Below, in pieces: positions 31,982 through 43,005 of a stretch of DNA of 64,000 nt (position 1 is the first letter of the stretch; each line of letters starts with the position of its first letter). The stretch is from Glycine soja (taxonomy: Eukaryota; Streptophyta; Magnoliopsida; Fabales; Fabaceae): positions 7,322,651 to 7,386,650 of the forward strand of contig NC_041021.1 in NCBI RefSeq assembly GCF_004193775.1, given 5' to 3'. Made by a program: the position numbers and the translations under genes. The notes under the pieces are model-generated. The model did no database searches, was not told the origin of the DNA, and worked only from the letters and a program-made list of their open reading frames with translations.

Positions 31982-34129
31982 TTATTTTGATAAGTCACTA
32001 ACATCTATTAGTCCTAATTCTCTTCTAATGTTATAGAAGATATCTTTACTTAGTGGTTTTGTAAAGATGTCTGCAAGTTGATTTTTAGTATCTACAAACT
32101 CTAAAACAACATCACCTTTTAAAACATGATCTCTAATAAAATGATGCCTAATTTCTATATGCTTGGTTCTAGAGTGAAGAACTGGATTTTTAGATATGTT
32201 TATGGCACTTGTGTTGTCACATTTTATGGGAATGTGATCTAATACTATTCCATAGTCAGATAGTTGTTGCTTCATCCACAAAATTTGTGCGCAACAACTA
32301 CCAGCAGAAATATATTCTGCTTCTGCTGTGGATAATGCTACACTATTTTGTTTCTTGCTATTCCAAGAAACAAGTGCAGATCCTATGAATTGACATGTAC
32401 CACTAGTGCTCTTCCTATTTGTTTTTGATCCAGCAAAATCTAAATCTGAGTATCCTACTTGGTTGCATAAAGAATTCTTAGGATACCATAATCCTAAACT
32501 AATTGTTCCTAATAAATATCTTATAATTCTTTTTACTGCCATTAAATGTGAAAACTTTGGATTTGATTGAAATCTTGCACACATGCATACACTAAACATA
32601 ATATCTGGCCTACTTGCAGATAAGTAAAGTAGAGATCCAATCATACCTCTGTATTGCTTTGGATCAACAGGTTGACCAGATTCATATTTGTTAAGATAAC
32701 AACTTGTATTCATAGGGGTAGCCAAGTGTTTTGAGTTTTCCATTCCAAATCTCTTAATGAGTTCTTTGCAATATTTTGCTTGATTGATGAAGATCCCATA
32801 ATTTGTTTATTTGATTTGTAGTCCAAGAAAGTAATTTAACTCACCCATCATGGACATCTCAAACTCACTTTGCATATCAATAGAAAACTCCTTGCACAAA
32901 GATTCATTAGTAGATCCAAAAATTATATCATCAACATAAATTTGTACTAACAAGATATCATTATCCTTCTTTTTTATGAATAAGGTAGTATATACTTTCC
33001 CTCTAGTAAAATTCTTTTCTAATAGGAATTTACTTAATCTTTCATACCAAGCCCTAGGTGCTTGTTTTAGGCCATAAAGTGCCTTCTTTAATCTATAGAC
33101 ATGGTCTAGTTTTTGTGAATCTTCAAATCCAGGAGGTTGTTCCACATATACCTCCTCCTGAATTAGACCATTTAAGAAAGCACTTTTGACATCCATTTGA
33201 TATAGTTTAAAATTCATAATAGATGCATATGCTAATAACATCCTAATGGCTTCTAATCAAGCTACAGGTGCAAAAGTTTCTTCATAGTCTATACCTTCTT
33301 CTTGGTTATATCCTTTTGCTACAAGTCTAGCTTTATTCCTAATTACTATACCATTTTCATCTAATTTATTTCTAAATACCCATTTAGTTCCTATGATTGG
33401 ATAATTTGAAGGTTTTTCTACTAATTTCCATACATCATTTCTTTCAAATTGATTTAATTTTTCTTGCATAGCTACTATCCAATGGTCATCTATAATAGCT
33501 TCTTTAAAGTTTTTAGGTTCTATTAATGAAACAAATGTCATATTATTGCATAAATCTTTAAGAGAGTGTCTAGTTGTTACCCCTTTTGAAATATCACCGA
33601 TGATGTTGTCAAGAGGATGATTTCTTGAAGTTTTCCATTCTTTGGGAAGATTATCATTTTCTTGTGTTGTGTCATCTTGATCATCCTTGTCTTCATCATC
33701 TCTCTTTCTTTTCAGATTTCTTTCTTCATTTTGAGTATCTTCCAAAGCATCTGCACTATCATCAACAAACTCCTTTCTCGGGGAGATAATATTAGTTTCA
33801 TCAAAAGTAACATGTATTGATTCCTCAATCGTCATGGTTCTTTTGTTGTATATTCTAAATGCTTTACTATGTAAGGAATATCCAAGGAAGATACCCTCAT
33901 CTGCCTTGGCATCAAACTTTCCTAGGCTTTCTTTACCATTGTTTAGAACAAAACATTTACATCCAAACACATGTAAATGTGCAATGTTTGGTTTTCTATT
34001 GTTGAAAAGTTCATATAGGGTTTTCTTAAGAATGGGTCTGATTAAGGCTCTGTTCATAATATAACATGTAGATGCAATTGCCTTTGATGTTTTGATGATG
34101 ATCATGATGATGTGTTGCAATTGATGCAA
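31982..34129 (-). pseudogene. Copia pol remnant: integrase end, RT, RNase H
   Basis: The minus-strand order starts at about 34075 with the integrase C-terminus (CYIMNRALIRPILKKT, HLHVFGCKCFVLNNGKESLG) and continues to [11 protein letters not shown] and [23 protein letters not shown]-type break near 33257 precedes 33241-32807, RT with [20 protein letters not shown] and catalytic YVDD (VQIYVDDIIFGS). After another break, 32743-31982 is an intact RNase H ([67 protein letters not shown]) with a normal end (TKNQLADIFTKPL). Domains are recognisable and few codons are damaged, so this copy is fairly young. Confidence 0.88.
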
Positions 34130-35160
34130 ATGGGCTTTTCAAGATTAAAATTCAAGACAATACTTCAAGATTACAAGTCACAACATCAAGATGATCACTA
34201 GAATATTAGGAAGGGAATTCCTAATTGAATTAGCAAAGGTTTGGCCAAGTGATTTAAATTAAAAAAGTGTTTCTCAAAGGTTTTACTCTCTGGTAATCGA
34301 TTACCAGAGGATGTAATCGATTACCAGTGGCCAAATACGTTTTATAACAGCTACAAAAATTTGAATTCGAAATTTTAGACTGTGTAATCGATTACACAAT
34401 TTTGGTAATCGATTACCAGCAGTTAGTAAACGTTTTAATTCAAATTTTAAAAGTTGTAATCGATTACACAATCACTGTAATCGATTACCAGACAGGATTT
34501 TCAGAAAAATAATTTCAAGAGTCACAACTTTTCAAAGGCTTTATTCATGACCACCAATGGTCTATATATATGTGACTAAAACACGAAATTGCTCAGAGAT
34601 TTTCAGAACAACAAGTGTTTATCCTCTCAAAGAGCAAATTCATTGTATCCTCTTAAGAATTCCTTGGCCAATTCAAATGCAATTCATTAAGGAATTATTT
34701 GAGTGCTCAATCTGTAAAATCCATCTCTTTCTAGAGAGATTTGTTCTTCTTCTTCTTCTCATTCTCTAAGGAATTAAGAGACTGTGAGTCTCTTGTTGTA
34801 AAGGATCTCTAAACACAAAGGAAGGATTGTCCTTGTGTGTTTAGAACTTGTAAAAGGAATTTACAAGATAGTGGAACTCTCAAGCGGGTTGCTTGGGGAC
34901 TGGACGTAGGCACAAGGGTGTGGTCGAACCAGTATAAAACTGAGTTTGCATTTTCTCTTCCCTTAATCTCCTTTATTTATTATTGCTTTATATTCATATT
35001 CAAATTGTTTCATTTGAATTAATATTTAAGAAGATTGTCATTAAGGGAATTCATAACTTGAGTAAAAAGTGAAATAGATTTTTAATTAGGGAAAATAGTT
35101 TGAAATATCTTAATTCAACCCCCCCCCCTTCTTAAGATATCTGAGGCCACTTGTCTAACA
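34086..35160 (+). repeat. 5' LTR of the plus-strand copia element
   Basis: About 1.07 kb. It contains six TAATCGATTA palindromes (34294, 34314, 34385, 34406, 34457, 34478), a TATA box TATATATA (34563-34570), a GTAGGCACAAGGGTGTGG block shared in reverse with the minus-strand LTR near 30155, a C9 tract (35119-35128) and the end TGAGGCCACTTGTCTAACA. Only one LTR copy of this element is in the window, so age cannot be judged. Confidence 0.8.
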
Positions 35161-35162
35161 AG

Positions 35163-35174
35163 TGGTATCAGAGC
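35163..35174 (+). other. Primer binding site (initiator Met tRNA)
   Basis: TGGTATCAGAGC two bases after the LTR end. This is the classical plant copia primer site, complementary to the 3' end of initiator methionine tRNA. Confidence 0.93.
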
Positions 35175-35212
35175 TTCATTCTTGTATAAAGTTTAGAAGC
35201 TTCAAGAAAAAG

Positions 35213-38200
35213 ATGGCCTCAGCAAATTCCTTATTTCCAGAAGGGAATTCTATCAATAGACCTCCAATCTTTAATGGAGAGGGTTACCACTACTGGAAAA
35301 CCCGAATGCAAATTTTTATCGAGGCAATAGATCTAAATATCTGGGAAGCCATAGAAATAGGGCCTTATATACCCACCACAGTAGAAAGAGTTTCAATAGA
35401 TGGTAGTTCATCAAGTGAAAAGCATAACCATAGAAAAACCTAGAGATAGATGGTCTGAAGAGGATAGAAAACGAGTACAATACAACTTAAAAGCCAAAAA
35501 CATAATAACATCTGCCCTAGGAATGGATGAATATTTCAGGGTTTCAAATTGTAAGAGTGCTAAGGAAATGTGGGACACTCTTCGATTAACACATGAAGGA
35601 ACTACAGATGTTAAAAGATCTAGGATAAATGCACTAACTCATGAGTATGAATTATTTAGAATGAATGCAAATGAAAATATTCAGAGTATGCAAAAGAGAT
35701 TTACACATATAGTAAATCATCTAGCAGCCTTAGGCAAAGAATTTCAAAATGAGGATCTTATAAACAAGGTGTTAAGATGTTTAAGTAGAGAATGGCAACC
35801 CAAAGTAACGGCCATTTCTGAATCAAGAGATTTGTCTAACATGTCTCTTGCCACTTTATTTGGAAAGTTGCAGGAACACGAGATGGAACTATTGAGATTG
35901 CACCAAAATGAAGAAAATGACAAGAAAAAGAAAGGAATTGCTCTTAAAGCATCATCCTCAATTCAAGAAGAAAGTGATCAGAATAATGATCCAGATGATG
36001 ATGATGATCTAAGTCTTTTTGTAAAAAGATTCAACAAGTTTCTTAAAGTAAGAGGAAATCAGAGGCGACCAAATTTTAAATCAAAGAGAAGGATAGAAAA
36101 TTCATCCTTTACTCTAAAATGCTTTGAATGCAATCAACCTGGACATCTGAGGGTTGATTGTCCCATCTTCAAGAAAAAGATGGAAAAATCTGAAAAGAAA
36201 AATCATAGTGAAAAGAAACTGAAGAAAGCATACATCACATGGGATGAAAATGATTTGGAATCCTCTGAAGATTCTGAAAATGAAGAGATAAATCTCTGCC
36301 TTATGGCCAAAAGTTACGAAAGTGATGAAGAGGTATCTTTGAGAAAGAAGTGGTACATAGATAGCGGATGCTCAAAACATATTACTGGAGATGCATCAAA
36401 TTTTACACATATATCTCCAAAGAAAAGCGGGCATGTAACATATGGTGACAACAACAAAGGTAGAATTCTTGGAGTGGGTAAAATAGGTACAAATTCTTCA
36501 AACTCCATTGAAAATGTTCTACTTGTTGAAGGCCTTAAGCACAGCCTGCTTAGCGTTAGTCAACTATGTGACAAAGGCTATCTAGTATCATTTGATTCTC
36601 AGAAATGTCTTATAGAACATAAGCATGACATTAATATAAAGCATGTAGGACATAGAGTCAATAATGTTTACATGATAGACTTAAGCATAAAACAAGAAAA
36701 CAATCATTGCTTTCTTAGTAAAGATGATGATCCATGGTTATGGCATAAAAGAATTGCTCACATAAACATGGATCACTTAAATAAGTTAATTTCAAAAGAT
36801 TTAGTAGTTGGTTTGCCTAAATTGAAATTTGAAAAAGATAAACTATGTGATGCATGTCAGAAGGGCAAACAAACAAGAGTCTCATTCAAACCTAAAAATG
36901 TTGTTTCAACCACTCGACCATTACAGTTATTGCATATGGATCTATTTGGTCCATCTAGAACCATGAGTTTTGGAGGAAATTACTATGCTCTAGTTATAGT
37001 TGATGATTTCTCTAGATATACTTGGACATTATTTATTACACATAAAAGTGATTCATTCCAAGCATTTAGGAAACTTGCTAAAGTCATACAAAACAAGAAA
37101 AATCTCAAGATTGCATCCATTAGAAGTGATCATGGGGGTGAATTTGAAAATAAAGATTTTGAATTATTTTGTGATGAACATGGTATTGAACATAATTTTT
37201 CTTCACCAAGAACCCCTCAACAAAATGGAGTTGTTGAGAGGAAAAATAGGTCATTGGAAGAAATTGCAAGAACTTTATTAAATGATACTTCTCTTCCAAA
37301 GTATTTTTGGGCTAAAGCTGTCAATACTGCATGTTACATCATGAATAGGGCCTTGATAAGACCTATTTTAAAGAAAACCCCATATGAGTTATTTAATGGT
37401 AGAAAACCTAATATCTCTCATCTACATGTTTTTTGGTTGCAAGTGCTTTGTACTTAATAATGGTAAAGATAATCTAGGAAAATTCGATGCAAAATCTGAT
37501 GAAGGCATTTTCCTTGGATATTCATTACAAAGCAAAGCATATAGGATATATAATAAGAGAACTATGAATATCGAGGAATCCATTCATGTTACCTTTGATG
37601 AATCTAATGCTATATTGTCAAGAAAGAATATGCTAGATGACATTGCAGATTCTTTAGAACATATGAACATTCATGAACAAAATTCCAAAGGAAATGATAA
37701 AGGAAACAATGAAGATCCTCCAGAAGAAGTCAAATCCAATGATGAACTTCCAAGAGAATGGAAAGCTTCAAGAGATCATCCCCTCGACAACATTATTGGT
37801 GATATCTCAAAAGGGGTAACAACTAGACACTCTCTTAAAGATTTATGCAATAATATGGCTTTTGTATCCATGATTGAACCTAAAAATATAAAAGAAGCCA
37901 TAATAGATGATAATTGAATCATTGCCATGCAAGAAGAACTAAACCAATTTGAAAGAAACAATGTGTGGAAATTAGTAGAAAAACCTGAAAATTATCCTGT
38001 CATAGGAACAAAATGGGTTTTTAGAAATAAATTAGATGAACATGGTATAATTATTAGAAATAAAGCAAGGTTAGTAGCAAAAGGGTATAATCAAGAAGAG
38101 GGAATAGACTATGAAGAAACATATGCTCCTGTTGCAAGATTAGAAGCCATTAGAATGCTTTTGGCATATGCATCCATAATGGACTTTAAACTTTATCAAA

Positions 38201-39414
38201 TGGATGTTAAGAGTGCCTTTCTAAATGGTTTAATTCAAGAAGAGGTATATGTTGAACAACCCCCTGGTTTTGAAATTCCTGATAAACCAAACCATGTTTA
38301 TAAATTACAAAAGGCTCTTTATGGTTTGAAACAAGCCCCTAGGGCGTGGTATGAACGCTTAAGCAATTTTCTTCTAGAAAAAGATTTCTCCAGAGGTAAA
38401 GTGGATACCACATTGTTCATAAAGAGAAAGCATAATGATATTTTGTTGGTTCAAATATATGCTGATGATATAATTTTTGGATCCACTAATGATTCATTGT
38501 GCAAGGAGTTTTCCCTTGATATGCAAAGTGAATTTGAAATGTCAATGATGGGAGAACTAAAGTACTTTCTGGGATTACAAATCAAGCAAACTCAAGAAGG
38601 TATATTCATCAATCAATCCAAGTACTGCAAGGAATTGATCAAAAGATTTGGGATGGATTGTGCAAAACACATGTCTACACCGATGAGCACTAATTGTTAC
38701 TTAGATAAAGATGAATCTGGTCAGTCTATAGACATAAAACAATATCGAGGTATGATCGGATCTCTTCTTTATTTATCTGCTAGTAGACCTGATATTATGT
38801 TTAGTGTATGCATGTGTGCTAGGTTTCAATCCAACCCCAAACAATCACATTTAAGTGCAGTAAAGAGAATCATGAGATACCTATTAGGAACAATCAATTT
38901 AGGATTATGGTATCCTAAGAATTCAACATGTAACTTAATAGGATATTCTGACTCTGATTTTGCCGGATCTAAAACTGATAGAAAAAGTACAAGTGGAACT
39001 TGTTAATTTATTGGATCGGCTCTTGTCTCATGGCATAGTAAGAAGAAAAACAGTGTTGCTTTATCCACTGCTGAAGCGGAGTATATCTCTGCCGGTTGTT
39101 GTTGTGCACAGATTTTATGGATGAAGCAACAATTATCTGACTATGGCATCATTCTTGATCGCATACCTATTAAGTGTGATAATACTAGTGCCATAAATCT
39201 ATCCAAAAACCCAGTTCAACACTCTAGAACTAAACATATAGAGATTAGACACCACTTTCTTAGAGATCATGTCCTAAAGGGAGATTGTGTATTAGAATTT
39301 GTTGATACTAAGAATCAACTTGCTGATATTTTCACTAAACCTCTCCCCAAGGAAGTGTTCTTCTCTATTAGAAGAGAACTAGGTCTCTTAGATGTAAGAG
39401 ATTTAGAAAAATAG
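35213..39414 (+). pseudogene. Copia gag-pol, nearly complete with five lesions or fewer
   Basis: The ATG at 35213 starts MASANSLFPEGNSINRPPIF. Gag continues through YWKTRMQIFIEAID, and a 1-bp frameshift at about 35425-35440 moves it to the next frame. Then come zinc knuckle CFECNQPGHLRVDCP, protease [14 protein letters not shown] and the integrase HHCC region (HKRIAHIN..CDACQKGKQ). The integrase core has Asp in LLHMDLFGPS, Asp in IRSDHGGEF and Glu in QQNGVVERKNR. A 1-bp gain in a T run at about 37431-37437 shifts frame again. TGA at 37915-37917 replaces Trp (IDDN*IIAMQ). RT follows with [20 protein letters not shown] and catalytic YADD. TAA at 39004-39006 replaces Gln in STSGTC*FIGSA. RNase H ends normally at 39414. 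All catalytic residues are present. Confidence 0.93.
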
Positions 39415-39980
39415 GGATTGATTGGTTGATTGATTGGTTGATTTACTCTTACTTATTGATTGTAGATTATTTTGTTTGTTTGATCATGTTTGAATTCTTG
39501 TTTTTATGATAGAATTTATGATTTCTTGTGTATATAATAATTGAATGATTGAATTTAGTGTATTAGTAGTGAAAATTAGTCATATAGGATGTATTTGAGC
39601 ATAAACATGGATATTCTCTTAAGAAACTAGCCTAGGATAGGCTCTGGTAATCGATTACCATCCAGTGTAATCGATTACACATGAACAGGTAGCCTGTAAT
39701 CGATTACAACATCCTGTGATCGATTACCAGAAGGCTTATTGGGCCTGTAATCGATTACCAATACCTGTAATCAATTACAATGCGTCATCTTCTATAAATA
39801 CTCACGAAATCAGAGCTGCTGCGCAGCCAAAGCCTCCTCCACGTTTTCCTCCATACCTAGAACTTCAAACCTTCGATTCTCACTCAATTCTTCACCAAAT
39901 CACGTCCCGTAAAGCCCAATCTTCCTCTTTTTCACTCCTCTTTCACTTCCACTGATCAAAATCCAGAAAAACTTCATCAA
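39415..39980 (+). promoter_or_regulatory. Internal promoter-like region before the env-position ORF
   Basis: TAATCGATTA palindromes occur at 39648, 39668, 39697 and 39748, with one-base variants at 39717 and 39768. They are followed 15 bp later by CTATAAATA (39792-39800) and a C/T-rich leader up to the ATG at 39981. The arrangement mirrors the U3 part of both copia LTRs. The first half (39415-39640) is T/G-rich 3' non-coding sequence. Confidence 0.6.
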
Positions 39981-40266
39981 ATGGCAGAGCCATTGAAGAA
40001 GAGAAAGGGATCATCCTCCACCGCTGCTGTTGCTGCCCATCGTCGCCACGGCCCATCCGGAGCACCCACAGCACCTATTCCTCCTTCTTTGTCATCTCCA
40101 AGATCATCAACATTGTTTTCATCCGATGATCAACGTCTACGGTACCTTTCTCAGTTTTCTTCAAGAATAATCTTAGATCCTAAGTACCTAGACGTAGAGT
40201 TCTTTAATAATGAAACGTTTGATTGCTATCAAGTGTTTCAAAATTCTGGTCTTGTTGATTTCATGT
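39981..40266 (+). pseudogene. Env-position ORF of the copia element, cut by Ogre
   Basis: The ATG at 39981 reads MAEPLKKRKGSSSTAAVAAH, then a Pro/Ser-rich stretch and YLSQFSSRIILDPKYLDVEF, ending QNSGLVDFM where the Ogre LTR starts. SIRE-type copia elements carry an extra ORF downstream of pol, called env-like; the KRK-rich start and the FQxxGLVDFM stretch resemble extra ORFs of soybean retroelements from memory. About 95 codons remain. I see no signal peptide or membrane segment in this part, so an envelope role is not supported by what is visible. Confidence 0.65.
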
Positions 40267-41918
40267 TGTCGTAACCTACCCTTCGGCGGGAGGGCGACGC
40301 GTGACTCGCGGGATGCGTGTTCCACGAACGGAATACGCGCGGAGTCGCCACCAACGTTTATTTGAGGAAAACGTCGGAAAAACCGGAAAAGACGTGATCT
40401 ACGAACTTTTTAAGTGAAAGGTTCGGGAGTTGTATTTACGCACGGGGAAGGTATTAGCACCCCACACATCCGTCCCAAGGGACGGCAGCCTTTAATCGAA
40501 TGTGCAAACATGACTTTGATTTTTATGTTCCCTTTTTATGTCTTTATATCCTTTATACCCTTTTTATATTTTTCTCTTTTTGTGGTCGGCAAGGGTGTTT
40601 CCCTTTGCTCCTACGTATTCCTCAATTTGCGATGAGGAAATCAGACCTACATAGTTCTTTCTTATCAAGTGATTCTTTTTTACTTAAATGGTGATCATTC
40701 TAAGGCGTTGGACCTTGAAAATGATCCATTTTACTTAGTAAGAAATTGAAATGACAAACTTCAAAAAAACCTATTTTTATGGACGAGCTTGACTAGGCGA
40801 GTTGATTTTAGCTTTAGTTTCACTTTAGTTTTTAGTCAATTCAATTAAGAATGAGAAATCCCAAAGAGAAAACGTCCGATTGATTTTTCGCTTTATTTGA
40901 CTAAAAGATGTTTTTTTTATTAGTATATTATTTTTTTACCTCTTTTTGATTTCCAACGTGGTTACGGCACGACCGAACGGTCAGAATTCATTTTAACCGA
41001 AGTTAACGGATAATACAATTCAAACGATCGGTGGAAATTTATTTTATTTTTAGGTTAAGCGAGAAATGACTTAAATGAAATGGCTTAAGCACGTCAAAAG
41101 GGGGTATAAAAAGTAAATGAAACAAGAATAGAAATACACAAAACACAATATGGACCACCACGGGTACATAGAATGAATCGAAAAGCTTGGTTCGAGGTAC
41201 TTACCCGTTGAAGATCGAAGAACGATGAAGAACGAATGAAGAATGTCGAAGAACAGTCGAAATCTTCGCGAAATTCCTTCACGGAAAACGTTACGGAAAC
41301 GTTTCGGAAGCGCCTCGGCTTAGATTTTCTTCACGGAAACAATTTTTCCAAGCAAATTCGAAAGAGAGAGAAGTGCCTAAGGGGCTGAACCCTTCTCCTT
41401 CTCACTTCCTCCCCTATTTATAGCAAAATAGGGGAGATGGTTGCCGCCCAGCTCGCCCAGGCGAGCCAGGTTTCTTCCTCCAGAAGCAACAGCCTTCTGG
41501 AAGAATCTTCTGGAGGGCCCAAGTGGGCCTGGTTGCTATTTGCACCCCCATTTTTACTAAGTACACCCCCCTGCCTTTTTTTGGTGATTCTTTTTTCGTA
41601 AAGTTACGGAAACTTACGAATTTCGTAACGATACTTGTTTTCTTTCCGTAATGTTACGGAACCTTGCGGATTACATAATCATCCCCTTTTTGACTTACGG
41701 AATGTTACGGAACCCCACTATTTATGCAACGATGCTTCCATTTGATTTCCGGTGTGTCACGGAACCTTACGGATTGTGCATCAATATTTTCTTTTGTTTT
41801 CCGGCATGTCCCGGAATTTCACAAATTGCCTAATGATGGGTGCCAAGCACCTTACAAGGGCCAAACAAAGGTCGCATGTCATCAAGCAAAGGTCCCCGGA
41901 CGAAATTAGGGTATGACA
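40267..41918 (-). repeat. Ogre 3' LTR
   Basis: In + orientation it starts TGTCGTAACCTACCC and ends TTAGGGTATGACA, 1652 bp; on its own strand it starts TGTCATACCCTAATTTCG. It contains repeated TTACGGAA motifs (41600-41780), and a TATA-like CTATAAATAGG on the minus strand at about 41411-41421. Confidence 0.93.
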
Positions 41919-41935
41919 GTTACCCCTCTTTACTT
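41919..41935 (-). other. Ogre polypurine tract
   Basis: On the minus strand, AGTAAAGAGGGGTAAC directly precedes the LTR start TGTCATACCC. The purine run AAAGAGGGG is followed by TAAC before the LTR. Confidence 0.7.
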
Positions 41936-42202
41936 GTCTTTTATTGGAGATAAAAGGAAAGTAAAGATAAGACACTAATTTTGTTCCTCTCGATTGACGA
42001 GAGTCGCGGGTGACCATAAAATCTCCACATGCAAATGACTTGTTGTCCCCGAGGGAACAAAAGGTGCAGAAGACGATGTCAGTCTCTGCATGCTATCAAG
42101 CGTTCTGTCTTACAGATAGCAAAAGAATGTTTATACGGATAACCACTCGGGTATTTCCGCCTGTCAGCGTGACTCAAAAGTCAGTATGACAGATCTTGTG
42201 AG
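41936..42202 (-). other. Ogre 3' untranslated region, LTR-proximal
   Basis: Non-coding. It contains partial, diverged forms of the minisatellite unit (GTGCAGAAGACGATGTCAGTCTCTGCATGC at about 42064). I see nothing else in it. Confidence 0.6.
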
Positions 42203-43005
42203 TGCGGAAGATAATGTAAATCTCCGCGTGTCATCGGGCCCACCGCCTCTGGATGACAAAAGGGTGCAGAATGACCAAATTTTGTCTCTGCGTGCCATTG
42301 GACACGACTGTGTCTGAATGGCAAAGGGGTGCGGAATGACCAAATTTTGTCTCCGCATGTCATCGGGCCCGCCGCCTCTGGATGACAAAGGGTGCAGAAT
42401 GACCAAATTTTGTCTCTGCGTGCCATCGGACACGACTGTGTCTGAATGGCAAAGGGGTGCGGAATGACCAAATTTTGTCTCCGCATGTCATCGGGCCCGC
42501 CGCCTCTGGATGACAAAGGGTGCAGAATGACCAAATTTTGTCTCTGCGTGCCATCGGCCACGACTGTGTCTGAATGGCAAAGGGGTGCGGAATGACCAAA
42601 TTTTGTCTTCGCATGTCATCGGGCCCGCTCCTCTAGATGACAAAGGGTGCAGAATGACCAAATTTTGTCTCTGCGTGCCATCGGACACGACTGTGTCTGA
42701 ATGGCAAAGGGGTGCGGAATGACCAAATTTTGTCTCCGCATGTCATCGGGCCCGCCGCCTCTGGATGACAAAGGGTACAGAATGACCAAATTTTGTCTCT
42801 GCGTGCCATCGGACACGACTGTGTCTGAATGTCAAAGGGGTGCGGAATGACCAAATTTTGTCTCCGCATGTCATCGGGCCCGCCGCCTCTGGATGACAAA
42901 GGGTGCAGAATGACAATAATTTGTCTCTGCGTGCCATCGGACACAATTGTGTCTGAATGGCAAAGGGGTGCGGAATGACCAAATTTTGTCTCCGCATGTC
43001 ACATG
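42203..43005. repeat. 128-bp minisatellite, about six units
   Basis: TCATCGGGCC recurs at 42231, 42360, 42488, 42616, 42743 and 42871, a period of 127-129 bp. Each unit is two related half-units of about 64 bp: one with GGGCCCGCCGCCTCTGGATG, the other with CGGACACGACTGTGTCTGAA, both ending GAATGACCAAATTTTGTCTC. Units are nearly identical, indicating recent amplification. Tandem repeats in the 3' untranslated region are established for Ogre/Tat elements and can seed satellites. Open frames on the minus strand here are repeat artefacts. Confidence 0.95.

Larger units (their letters stand above)
29931..34085 (-). mobile_element. Ty1/copia (SIRE-like) element, minus strand, 5' part displaced
   Basis: A 3' LTR (29931-31547), polypurine tract, and pol from RNase H back to the end of integrase are in order on the minus strand. 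Coding homology stops near 34085, where the plus-strand copia element begins, so gag, protease and the integrase core would lie beyond the inner insertions and outside the window. Pol is closely related to that of the plus-strand copia element, but the LTR starts differ. Confidence 0.85.
34086..40266 (+). mobile_element. Ty1/copia (SIRE-like) element, plus strand, 3' part displaced by Ogre
   Basis: The 5' LTR (about 34086-35160), primer site, gag-pol and an env-position ORF lie in order. The element is inserted in the integrase end of the minus-strand copia element. The exact 5' border is uncertain, within about 34085-34110. An Ogre element interrupts its env-position ORF after 40266, so the rest of that ORF and the 3' LTR should lie to the right of 60095. 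Confidence 0.85.

Noticed and set aside
40414..40694. Short frames with hydrophobic stretches, repeated at 58614-58894
   Set aside because: They occur in both Ogre LTRs at the same place, are non-coding LTR sequence, and do not keep frame between copies.
42164..42997. A series of similar minus-strand open frames of 60-126 codons
   Set aside because: They are repeated translations of the 128-bp minisatellite; each ORF ends when the frame meets the next unit.
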